Shown: in pieces, positions 12,880 through 23,400 of the stretch | Numbering within the stretch: position 1 is the first letter of the stretch | Layout of the letters: each line of letters opens with the position of its first letter | Source: Haliotis asinina | Taxonomy: Eukaryota; Mollusca; Gastropoda; Lepetellida; Haliotidae | Reading direction: 5' to 3' | Length of the DNA: 64,000 nt | NCBI RefSeq assembly: GCF_037392515.1 | Contig: NC_090291.1 | Coordinates: 28,506,001-28,570,000 of the forward strand | Notes under the pieces: model-generated | The model's input: only the letters and a program-made list of their open reading frames with translations | Told to the model about the DNA's origin: nothing | Databases searched by the model: none | Made by a program: the position numbers and the translations under genes

Positions 12880-13100
12880 GCGTTAGAAGTCATCTTTACC
12901 AACCCATGCTTGAGCTAAGAGGAAACTAACAGGATCGGGTGGTCAGGCTCGCTGACTCACTGACACATGTCATCGTATCCCAACTGCGCAGACTGATGTT
13001 CATGCTATTGATCAATGGGTTTTCTGTCCCAGACTCGATTATTTACAGACCAGATAGCTGGAATATTGCTGAGTGCGGCGTAAAACTAAACTCACTCAGA
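12880..13100 (+). mobile_element. Family-B dispersed repeat
   Basis: Nearly complete: 'aacccatgcttgagc', 'gggatcgggtggtcaggctc'-like core, 'gcgcagactgatgttcatgc', 'ttgctgagtgcggcgtaaaa' and an 'actaaactcactcag' end. Confidence 0.8.
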
Positions 13101-13501
13101 CCGTGGATTGCTTCTCACTAGGTTTGTCCAGTTCAAAGACTCATCTACAGACCACAAAATACCACTTGTACACTGCCGAATGCGGCGACAATATAAAGTT
13201 TATTCATGTAGCCTCTTACTTCATTCAACTGTTCTTATCTAGATTTTGCAAAATATTCCATTCTGCACATTCTGTACTCTTTACACACGAACTAATAAAT
13301 CGTAAAACACATTCGTAACCTGTAAAAAATATTATTGTCATGAACAAGGGGGCAGTATGTCTCTATTTATCTATCTGCCTGTCTGCTATCAAGTAATCTG
13401 AACACTAATAAACATTTTCCTCGTTCCTGATATTGGTATTTTCAAGTGAAAGAAATAGGAGGAATGTTCCTGGTTCGATAACTCATTGCATCATCCAAAA
13501 C

Positions 13502-13558
13502 GTTTCCATAGGAGATATCGCTTGTGTGAGATCAGTCGATATCTCCTAGGAGGAAACA
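13502..13558. repeat. Imperfect hairpin
   Basis: 'gtttccataggagatatcg' at 13502-13520 pairs with 'cgatatctcctaggaggaaac' at 13538-13558, allowing a 2-nt bulge, with a 17-nt loop. It may be a small fold-back element. Function unknown. Confidence 0.55.
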
Positions 13559-13787
13559 TTGGTGCAACTGTTTTCATATTCTCTGTAACGTTTATTGATT
13601 GATGGTAAAGGCAGGCTTGTCACGATTCGAAATATTATCCAATTGCTTCCTAATAGGGCATGAACGGTTGGGAGTCATACCCGTGAAGGTTGTGAATCAC
13701 GATGGGCATTTTGATAGTGATAGTCATTTTGATAGTCAATTCTGAGCTTGTTTGAGTGGCATTTTAGAAGTTGAGGTGTACAAAATC

Positions 13788-13941
13788 GACAAATTGTTAT
13801 GGATAACAACTTCTTTATTGCGTGACTGCGACGTTTCGATACGGATTCTTGTTCCACTGTCCTGCTTGACAACGGTACAAGAATCCGTATCGAAACGTCG
13901 CAATCACACAATAAAGAAGTTGTTATCCATAACAATTTGTC
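13788..13941. mobile_element. Fold-back MITE with 65-bp arms
   Basis: Arms 13788-13852 and 13877-13941 are inverted copies with only about two mismatches, separated by a ~24-nt loop. The ends are 'gacaaattgttatggataac' and its complement. Near-identity of the arms suggests recent activity or gene conversion. No coding capacity. The arms are too long and too perfect for a typical animal pre-miRNA. Confidence 0.8.
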
Positions 13942-13944
13942 CTA

Positions 13945-15300
13945 TTAATTCTGAGCTTCAGGTTGCACGCTCTGTGAGCGGCGCCTCTGTTCTTGCCGGT
14001 GACGAGGCAACGATCTCACACGACGTCCCTGTTCAGGGGTTGGTCGCACAGCCTTGGCCTTCTTGTGAGTGAGTTTATCCTCTGACGTCATGCACGCTGG
14101 AGAGGGAGCCGAAAACTCTTCCCTGATTTTTCGATCTTTGCATTGTAAGTACATTAGAAACGTTTCGCCCGCATCAAGACCTCGGTAGATGACGGGTGCG
14201 ACCGTTCGTCCATCGCATCAGACGACCGCATAACAAGCTTCATGTTCCTGCATTTGGTGCGTAAAACTTTCATCTAAGGATGGAGCGACGGTGTCAACGC
14301 TTTTGACGAAAGTTTACAAATCAGCACGGACGATGTAAGGAACATACATTGGATATTTATGGTTGACGAATATCCGGATGTTGCCATTTTCGGTTGGCAT
14401 GTTGATTCGGACGGCCATCTGTCCCACGCTCGGCAATCCTCCCGGTGTGATTCTAGCAGGTCGGTTTGCGTGAAGCCATGCAAGCACCGTTTGCAAGAGT
14501 GTTTCTTTTCCTTTTTTTATTTTGATTGGTCCTACAACAGTCAGCTGAAAGTTTTTATCCAAGCATAGTGATACTTGTCTCCTCACTGGATCATGAATAC
14601 GTTGATGGTCTAGCATCCGCGCTCTTTCATTCTGTTCCCTTCGTATCCGAGACGTTGATGACCATGCATGCAGTCGTTGTGTTTTGACTGGAAGTCTGAC
14701 AGCAAGTTGACCGAAAACATCGCAGATCTCATGGCCACCCTAAGGCAATCATTGCCTTTGTTTTTGACGTTGACCATAGCTTGCTTTATCTTGTAGTACA
14801 GTGGCAGGTTCAGGTACGATCCTCCATTGCAAGGTTCATAACTGGCTATGTGCAGATCGACACAATCAACCGTGCCCACGGAGAAACCCAATTGCTGGCG
14901 CGTAAAGCAGGATTTTCACGAATGAGGTATCGATGGACCTGCGGACTGTTTCGGGCTGAGTTGTGACTATTTGTTTGCTTTTGAAGTGACACTGAATGTA
15001 CGCGGTGGAGCCGTCCATCTCCTTTTTTCAGCGACATAATCACTACGATTTGAAATTTGAGAATTCCCATGCCGGTGATCAGGTAGTATTAATGCATGGC
15101 ATCATCAATGTCCTTGAACGTTCGAACAGCGTGGTTTTTGCACTGAAGTTGGTCATTTATGGTGGTTTTATTCCATTTGGAGGCATTGTTCAGTTGTAAT
15201 TGGGAGAAAAGGTCACTGCTTCCTGAAAAGGCCAAGGCAGTGACGATACCCCCACCATCAAACGTGATCATGGCCATCTTTATATGTACATGTATTCATT
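13945..15300 (-). pseudogene. Broken family-B DNA polymerase relic (Polinton/adintovirus type)
   Basis: On the minus strand, reading from about 15290 down to 14270, consecutive fragments in different frames resemble the N-terminal and exonuclease part of the protein-primed family-B DNA polymerases of Polinton/Maverick elements and adintoviruses. In order: a segment resembling the region before the polymerase (about 15280-14960); a 'GGSYLNLP' block followed by an 'INVKN'-like block (about 14840-14750); a CLHGF-type putative Cys/His motif (about 14480-14440); and a fragment ending at about 14314 that aligns with the first exonuclease motif, where the expected acidic pair is not intact. Stops and frameshifts separate the blocks, and no palm-domain motifs were found. 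It is a degraded, non-functional old insertion. Assignment rests on remembered motif order, not a search. Confidence 0.5.
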
Positions 15301-15479
15301 TTTTTAACATTTCAATATGTTTTCCGCAATGATGCTTTGCTTGACAAGCATCGCTTTGGTGGCCATCGCCAGTCATACGTTGAATTAATACCAGCATGCC
15401 CACGACTTGCAGGCTGAAATCAAGTTTGGGTGCCGGTTGTTTGGCGACGTGACTCATGTTGGGGTTGACGCCTAACTTT

Positions 15480-16130
15480 TAATCGGCGGTTGCGATGACG
15501 ACTTTGTTTAAGAGCCATGTACAACCCCCACGCCGAACAAGTCCACTTTTGATCAGGCGTATTCCAACGTGTGATGGTAATGCCAGATGCCACTCCGTAA
15601 ATCCACCGGTCTGGCGATAGCGTTCTAGATGTTTACCACGTACTGTTTCTGTGTGGCCACCCCTTGACCCACGATACCTCAACGTGTTTGTGACTGGACC
15701 GTGAGAATCGCCCACACGTACAGTCGAATCAAATCGCTCAACCGCATGGTACCAGCGCGAGTAAACCCTTTCGACGTGTCCAGCAGAAACTTTTTCCAAT
15801 CATCTTCTACGTGGAAGGACTGCTCGATTTTTTGTACGATGAACGTTCATATGATCATTTCTCCATTCGTCACGTGACACAGCAAGGTCCTGACATAGTA
15901 AACCTTTTTTCATTAAATCATCACGGACTTCTTTCACGAGTCGCCATCGTACGAAATGCCCAACCCGTGATTCGGACCCGGTATATGCGAATCCGTTTTC
16001 GGATTGATTTCGAATTCACAACAAATACGTTCGTAAGCCTACGGATTCGTGGCGCTGTTTCTTTCAGGATGTGTCTGATCCTGGTAGTATGTGTGGAAAT
16101 AAAACACGGACCGACTAATTTCATCACGAA
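15480..16130 (-). pseudogene. Possible further relic of the same viral-type insertion
   Basis: Minus-strand fragments upstream of the polymerase relic: a ~20-codon piece read from about 15830 down that includes 'EDDWKKFLLDTSKGFTRAG', a ~106-codon overlapping frame (15479-15799) and a ~68-codon frame (15921-16127). Position and strand suggest they belong to the insertion at 13945-15300. I cannot name the product, and each frame is short or interrupted. Confidence 0.25.
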
Positions 16131-16164
16131 GCATGTCGTTCAAGGTGACGCCACAGCTGGAAAT

Positions 16165-16545
16165 ATACGCATCCACCATGATCTTCATGTGTGTCAATCA
16201 GGTGGGCGAGCCCGACCACCCGATCCCGTTAGACCTCGATACGATGACATGCGTCAGTCAGGTGGGCGAGCCCGACCACCCGATCCCGCTAGATCGAAAC
16301 GATGACATGCGTCAATCAGGTGGGCGAGTCTGACCACCCGATCCCGCTAGACGTCGATACGATGACATGCGTCAATCAGGTGGGCGAACCCGACCACCCG
16401 ATCCCGTTAGACGTCGATACCTTGATATGCGTCAATCAGATGGGCGAGCCCGACAACCCGATCCCTTTGGACGTCGATACCATGACATGCGTCAACCAGG
16501 TAGGCGAGTCTACCATCCGATCCCGTCTCTTATGACCAGCATGGA
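16165..16545 (-). repeat. 60-bp tandem array derived from the family-B core
   Basis: About six units of roughly 60 bp, each 'gtcaatcaggtgggcgagcc' then 'cgaccacccgatcccgttag' then 'acgtcgatacgatgacatgc'. This is the same family-B core that forms the 39-bp array at 4191-4502, but amplified with a different unit boundary. Short open frames across it are not genes. Confidence 0.85.
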
Positions 16546-17349
16546 GCCAGCTGAAGAACAGTTCTAACCCGGAACTTCACGGTTGTACTCAGCACCAACA
16601 GGTGATAGAAATGCAGTCTACTGTATAGGGCTACAATCTTGTTGATGTAGTGATGATCCAGAGACGCTCACACGTGCCAGTTATTAAGCGTCTAAATTAA
16701 AAATGAATTCCCCTTGTGATCCTGGGAATGTTGCAGTGGGGTAATTGTTAGACAAACCCCGACTTTTGATATCAGGCAGCTGATCACCTGGAGATCTAGT
16801 TTATGCTGCTTGTACAATGAACTGGCCACATGTGATAGGTGAGTGCGGCAATATACCTGTAACTATAAACGCACTGGACAGATGGACAATTTTTTTTAAT
16901 ACACACTACGAGCGAAGCAAAACGACTTCAGCATGAATCTCAATATCAGGACACGATCGCCCCGTACAGTGTACATGCGTCACTATAAGTCTTACTGAAG
17001 TACATCAGAGATAGGTGAAGATGGCGGGCGAGACGAGAACCAGTCATAGTAAATATCGGCGTACGAGACGATAACCAGTCATAGTATATATCTGACATTT
17101 GTTTTTGTCATCGGCTGTGCTCCGTTGATGAGCAAATACAGCATGGAACCAGTATACATCCAGCGCCTCGGTTTACGAATAATCAATTTAAAAACACCGC
17201 GTTGAATCATATATAGTCTGATTTGTAAAATGAAAACGATGTGTTCAATATTTTAAGTATACTACCGACAAGAAATAAGGGAGCTAATGAAATAATAGCG
17301 ATTTTGAAACTGCTTTAAATATCCACTAAATCAGTTTTAGGCGTCAAGT
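16546..17349. other. Intergenic, nothing recognised
   Basis: Only a small direct duplication near 17030-17097 ('cgagacgataaccagtcata' type, twice) stands out. No coding or RNA feature could be supported. Confidence 0.4.
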
Positions 17350-18342
17350 TCAATATCTGGTGTGTCCACCATGTTGGGCAACACATTCACGGCACCTTGA
17401 TGGCATGCTGTTAATCAATTTCCGGATGGTTGCCCGTGGTATTGCCCGCCATTCCTCTTGGAGAGCTGCACCGCTGGGCCAGGTTGGCGGGTCCTGGGTC
17501 CCTGGCCTACACCCTTCGACCAAGAACGTCCCAGAGATGTTCAATTGGGGACAGGTCTGGGGACTTAGAGGGCCAGTCCAATGTCTGGATACCTTCTTGT
17601 CGGAGATAAGCGAAGACAATTCGGGCCCGATGTGGTCTGGCATTATCATCTTGGAATATAAAATTTCGGCCGATAACTCTAGCCAATGGAGCCACAACAG
17701 GACGCAATATTTGGTCAACGTATCGCTGACCAGTCATGGCTCCGTTAATGATGACCAAATCTGATCGTCTGTCATGTGTAATCCCACCCCACACCATGAC
17801 ACACCTATACCTCCATATCGATCATGGTCAAGAATTGTTGCTCTGGCATATCGCTCCCCGCTCCGACGCCAACAACGTTTTCTGCCATCTGTGAATCGTA
17901 GGCAAAACCTTGACTCATCAGAGAACATGGTGTAACGCCAGTGGCGCATAGCCCGTCCCTGATGCTGCCTAGCCCATGCCAATCTTTGGCGCTTATGGTG
18001 AGCTGAAAGGGTGACACCCTTAAAAGGCCGTCTTGCTTTCAGACGAGCTTGATAGAGTCGGTTTTTAACGGTTGAGGTTGAAATGCGTCTTCCAGTGAGT
18101 GTGCGGAATTCTCTATTGATGGCAGGGGCCGATTTAAAACTATCGCGTAGAGCAATTAACGTAATGAGACGATCCTGTCGTGGTGTCGTTGATTTTGGTC
18201 TACCACGCCCAGGTCTCGTTGCAACCCCACCCGTTTGACGGTACTTATCCCACAGGCGTGAAATTACACTTTTTGATTTACCCATCTGCCGGGCAACTTC
18301 GCATAATGATGTCCCCCCTCTATCATCCCCACAATTCTCCAT
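17350..18342 (-). pseudogene. Frameshifted Tc1-type transposase
   Basis: The minus-strand reading starts with MENCGDD at 18342. It has a helix-turn-helix ('EVARQMGKSKSVISRLWDKY'), an AT-hook-like GRGRPK and the first catalytic block FSDESRF. The frame shifts near 17800. The next frame (17797-17507) has WGGITHD, the second block QDDNARPH and SPDLSPIEHLWD, with 34 residues between the second Asp and the Glu (DD34E). A second frameshift near 17510 moves the C-terminal part (LQEEW...HTRY) to another frame. All catalytic residues survive but the frame is broken twice, so it is inactive. I did not find convincing terminal inverted repeats. Confidence 0.88.
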
Positions 18343-19424
18343 TTTGTTGCTTCACCGAGACACTGCCTCGGAGGCATTTCTGTCAGTAAGTGTCAATCTC
18401 TATTGCATTAGTGATTGCGACTTCTCCAGTACATTTACAGGAGTTAACTTCTGTATGCACGTGTAGCACGTGCTGGGCATGCATTATGCGAAATTCCATT
18501 GTCACTGGATGTTGCGTTTGGGAGATACGCCACGATAACGGACCCTGTCACAGTCAAAGTCATCTACATTCAATTTCTTGGTTCCCTTATTTTCTGTCGG
18601 TAGTATATTATACTTTATTGATCTGTAATTTTTTATTTGAAACATATCAGAGCAACGATCATCATCACCACACAACCGAGTACACACAACACATTCATCT
18701 CAGTCGTCCAGTAGCATGTGGGAAATTCCAAAAAACAAGTTAGAGAGTGTGAGGATGCAAGTGCTTTGAAGCTACCAACGCATGTGGTTGTAACACATGT
18801 CGTCGTTTCGACTTTCAGTAAACACCAGGACAGTAACAATGAACTATCGATGGATCGCAATTGTTCAGTCTCCGACAGCACATTAATCGATGGCAGAAAC
18901 GAAAATTATTGATTCATCAATAGTATCAGGTTAGCATAATTGCCCTCCGTTGAAAAAATGCGCAGTGCAAAATACAGAAAGTGGTAAATTTGTTTATTTA
19001 GATTAGGGTTACCCCTTAAACAAACATTGTTTGGGTGCAGACCTGCAGTTTCATTTAGTTTATATTTTAACAGTTTGCTTGATCTGGATTTCAAGTTTCC
19101 TGTTAGTTATTATCAGCGACGCATACTTCAACTTGGTTTTATTTCACATAAGCCACACATTATTTCACATAAGCCACACATTATTTCACATAAGCCACAC
19201 ATTATTTCACATAAGCCACACATTATTTGGAAAATGACTTCAAATGAGACAATTCAAGGAGAAAAGAAATATTGCAGCAGTAGTGCCGCAAGTTCGTCGC
19301 AATAGACTATGCCTATCGCAATAGTTGTTTCCCCTTAGTAAACTTTATATTGTCCTGTACACCGTGTTGTAAAGGCTTGTAGTCCAGCATTACTACCCGG
19401 TATCGGCCCGTGAAGGTCACGGGG
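18343..19424. other. Intergenic with a 4-copy 21-bp array
   Basis: At about 19140-19228, 'atttcacataagccacacatt' is repeated four times with almost no divergence. No gene recognised in the remainder. Confidence 0.7.
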
Positions 19425-19600
19425 TAGACTAGGCTTTCAACAACCCATGCTTGCCATAAAGGGCGACTGTGTTTGTCGTAAGAGGCAACTAACGGGATCG
19501 GGTGGTCAGGCTCGTTGACTTGGTTGACACATGTCATTGGTTCCCAATTGCGCAGATCGATGCTCATGTTGTTGATCAGTGGATTGTCTGGTCCGTTGGT
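19425..19600 (+). mobile_element. Family-B dispersed repeat, 3'-truncated
   Basis: Good match to the 5' and middle part ('caacccatgcttgcc', 'aactaacgggatcgggtggt', 'gcgcagatcgatgctcatg', 'ggattgtctggtcc'), then it stops before the tail. A separate SINE-tail scrap lies near 19775-19830. Confidence 0.8.
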
Positions 19601-20339
19601 AGTCCAAAGTTGAGATAATAAACCACTTCATCTGTTTGATTATGAACATATATTAACGTTGACTGACGCTTCTAATAATGTTGGGTTTTTTTCACAATGT
19701 TCTTGCGACTTGAACGGTGCAACATTGGGTTGTATAACATCACAGAATGTTAGGAATCTGATAAACGAGTTAGCATGATTTTACGTCGCTTTCAGCAATA
19801 GCACGACAGGCGACTGAAAGAAATAGATTCGCAAATTATGGCCTATTGCTAATCGATGCATCAAAGAGTTCAGTCCCTTTATTTTTCTCACCACATATCC
19901 GTAAACGCACAGTATACACGTTTGATTTCTTTAAATTCGATATATACTTATTATCGTATGTTACTCCGTTTGATGTATTGTCGACAGTCATTACAATATG
20001 ACTAATGCCATCATATATTGCAACACGGTTTCTTCCACAAGATGCTTGAAAAGATCACATTTTTGGGCTAGAGTGCAGTTTACGGACGCGCTACCCTGGG
20101 ACTGCTGAGCGCTTGCTTAGACCTTGGGCACCTAGTTCATATGAATAAACTCGTATTCCAGCCAAGTCGTCTAGTTATATGCTGGACTATTGGGCACCCA
20201 ACTTCTAGATCCTTAGGGTTAGTGAGTGTAGGTTAGGGTTGGTTTACGTTTGGTGCCAGTATATCCATGCGGAAAAAAATCAGAAAAAGTGCGCCCGGTA
20301 AAGTGCACTATTCCCATATCATATTTTCAAATTAACTGT
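19601..20339. other. Intergenic flank of COG7
   Basis: No gene recognised. Two TTAGGG-like words at 20214-20245 are too few and too degenerate to be called telomeric. Confidence 0.4.
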
Positions 20340-20479
20340 TAAGAGGAAGTTCTATATTTTTGTACTTACAACCATGCGACTACGCAGTAGACTAAATGTG
20401 TTGAGTATGTGACACATGCTGAAGACACCGCTTACCTTCAGGAAGTGAATTACCTCCCTTGGACGGCATAATGGCTGAT
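20340..20479 (+). promoter_or_regulatory. COG7: Candidate COG7 5' end with a 9-nt coding first exon
   Basis: The first clear coding exon (23350) begins directly with GAT TAC TCA AAG TTC and has no start codon at the conserved position, so an upstream initiator exon is expected. At 20471 ATG GCT GAT is followed by 'gtaaac' (donor at 20480). This would join in phase 0 to give MADDYSKF, close to the expected N-terminus. The 5' context 'ttacctcccttggacggcata' would be 5' UTR. Other ATG-gt words upstream cannot be excluded, nor can starting at the in-frame ATG at 23365. Transcript 5' ends would decide. Confidence 0.4.
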
Positions 20480-23400
20480 GTAAACACTGTCGACGTGTGC
20501 ACCTGCTGAACATTGGTCAAACTGATTGCATCTTCGCGGATCGTCAGTCGAATCAGCAACACTGATATGGTATTGTATTACAGAGCTGATCGCTAACAGA
20601 AGTTATCACTGACACCTCAACTACTGGCGCTTAGCCTTCCTCACTGCAATCTCTCCACTACACAGATGCGAGTCTACTATTGTGACCTGTCTCATTATCT
20701 GTCTCTGTATTTGTCAAATACTCGGTGTGAAATCATTTCTAACAACACAGTTACAGTTTACCTGTCGCGACGCAAAGTGATTAAATGTTTAACTCTTAGA
20801 ATTGTAACTGGTAAAGGGAAGCACGATCTGATAGGGATTCAAGTGAAATCTGGCCCCGATTTCTCGAAAAATACAGTTAAAGGGGCACTGATGCGGAGCG
20901 AATAATGTTTCTCGCCAACGGTCTAATTCCGAAACCAAACCGCAAATTGGTCAGCGCCCGCTCCTTCGACCATGACAGACAAAGGAACTGGGCTCCTGTC
21001 CATATTAGCAGAATTTCTTCACCTAAACAGTCAGGAAGCCGGATGCCCATCATATGCCATTTGTTTAAAAATATCCATGGTATTCCTTGTCTGATCGTAA
21101 CCAAATATCCCAGCAGTGTAATTCTTTTCGTATGCTTGGATGGTATAGTTACGGATCCAATTTGATCCTATTACTGTGTTTTTAACGTCGATATTTAATC
21201 ATGTTACATGAAAATATGATGTCTACAGGCACGTAGCAAGCCATTTGTTTCAGTACAGTTCAGAAGATTGCAAAGCTTTATATTCAGGTAGTTTTGAGTG
21301 TTGGTTGAGCTGTGATAGCAAATATCATACGTAAATTTTGGTAGCTGTGGTGGCTACAATGGTATATTATTTATGATAATAAAAACACACAGTTGATTTA
21401 TTTGAATTCGTAAACAAAAAACGATGACTTTGCCTTTGGTAGAGAAATCTGAAAATTTTCTTACGTTAAAAACCCCATATTTCACCTATTTACCCAAGTA
21501 CACAGCAAATGCCTGTGTGTATTCCTTATGTAACGAAATTGCGTTGGTATCCTCAAAACAGTTTCGGCCCATAAGTGTTTTCAGGCTGCATGCGACAAAC
21601 AGATTACATCTTCCTTGCTGTAACTCGCGTTTGATGGTGTAAACCTACACGTGTTATTTGTCATTATTCTCTGGATGGATTTATAACAGGTTTAATTAGT
21701 GGTACGCCACTAGGTTACTCAACAAAGGTTCCCATTTGGCATTTCTCCTGTCTGGAGTAAATACACAACATTATAAATTAAGGTCTGTAATGGCAAACGT
21801 ATTGTATGTTATGTAATATGTGCATGTAACTGATGCAAGAGGGTTTATCAGCTGGGTTACAAAAATAAACATCGATCAAACGATTAACCGATAACACACT
21901 GATTGATTAATTACTTTTATCTTCTAGCAGATTTGTCAAAAGGCAGTGTGTGTAGATGACTACACCCTGTCGTAAAGTGTGAGTGCAAAAACAACATCCT
22001 CCCTTCAAAGAATTAACCACCCTTGCGTTGATTGATTGATTGCTCATTATTGGTTAACTAAATTACTTAGAATAGTGGACATCATACAATTAGTTGCCAG
22101 GTGTGCTGTCTTGGGAGACCAATGAGAGGTTTATCTGGTTTTCACCAACCAAAGACACGAAACGATGTGTTACTTTTTCGCAAATGAGACAGACACGCGA
22201 CACAGAGCAGGATTATTTACCAGCTGCAGATGAATGGAATACGATTTCTTTTACGTGGATATTGATGGATACATTCCTGAACAAGGTAGACACTGTTGCT
22301 GTTTTACATTCATTATTTGCATTTTGCTTTAATTTATTTGTTGTAGCATTCAGCAGAATATGTATGACAGAAAACACACACTAGATCGAGTATGTGTGTG
22401 AAATAGGATCCACATTGGCAATATAAATGTTGCTGTTATGTTAGAAATTTACTATGAGTATAAGCAGATCGTGTGTTCTTTTATTAATATTCATAAACTA
22501 ATTAGGGTTATGAGACAAAATATAGAGACGTACATTGGCTTCGTTATTTTTCCGTCCTAATAGTTTTTTACCATTTCTACCACTGGCAGATGATTAACCT
22601 TCAAAGTGTTGCATTTGTTTTCATAATACATTTGTAATGAACTAAAAATGACTTCACCTAAGTTGATCTGTCTATAATTAAACTATCAATTGCGCTTACG
22701 GACTGCGCAGCAGAGGTCACGAACCAGTCACGAATTTTGGGATATCATCCGGGTACTCACGGGAGAAAAACAATAACAAAAGTTTACACCAGTCCATGGA
22801 AATTGCTCCGCATCAGTGCCCCTTTAAGTTTGTACAGTTAAGTTTGTACTCAGTTTTGACAGTTTGAAACAGCTGGGTTTTTTAACTGTTCTGAGAGTGT
22901 TGTTTTTATAAGCTGCATATGCATTTCAGTATGTGAAGATAATCAAAGAAACATGTTAAAAACTCCTTGTTATCAGATGATACATTCAGGTGAAATTATT
23001 TGACAAGAATGAAATTTAAGGGTGATACAGGCAAAAGTCTTACCATGCATGTACCTTTTTTTTGCTCAAATCTGCGTAAGAACTCTAAATTAGCGAGAGA
23101 AACAGCCAGTTGCGGAGACAGTAAGCTCTCTATTATGTTGCTGAATTTGATGTTACTTGTTGCATAACACAACATTCATAAACCAGCTCACATCCTGTTT
23201 ATGTGCATCTTTCTGTATGTTATCAAACACTGCATTCAGCAATATTTCAGCTCTATGTCAGCAATCTGTACATAATCAAGTCTGTGTTCAACCTTTTGTA
23301 ATGACATATGTGTACTGCTACAAACAGTGATATTTGGTGTTTGTTTTAGGATTACTCAAAGTTCATGGATGATAATTTTGATGCCAAAGAATGGGTCAAC

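Noticed and set aside
13788-13941. Possible pre-microRNA hairpin
   Set aside because: Arms of 65 bp with near-perfect pairing and a SINE/MITE-rich context favour a fold-back element. No small-RNA evidence is available.
19140-19228. CRISPR-like array (21-bp direct repeats)
   Set aside because: Repeats are head to tail without unique spacers, in a eukaryotic genome. It is a plain minisatellite.
19313-19567. 84-codon frame ([16 protein letters not shown]..) and similar frames at 29502-29804 and 16133-16535
   Set aside because: All are translations of the family-B dispersed repeat.
20214-20245. Interstitial telomere repeat (TTAGGG words)
   Set aside because: Only two separated, degenerate copies. 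Expected by chance in this sequence.
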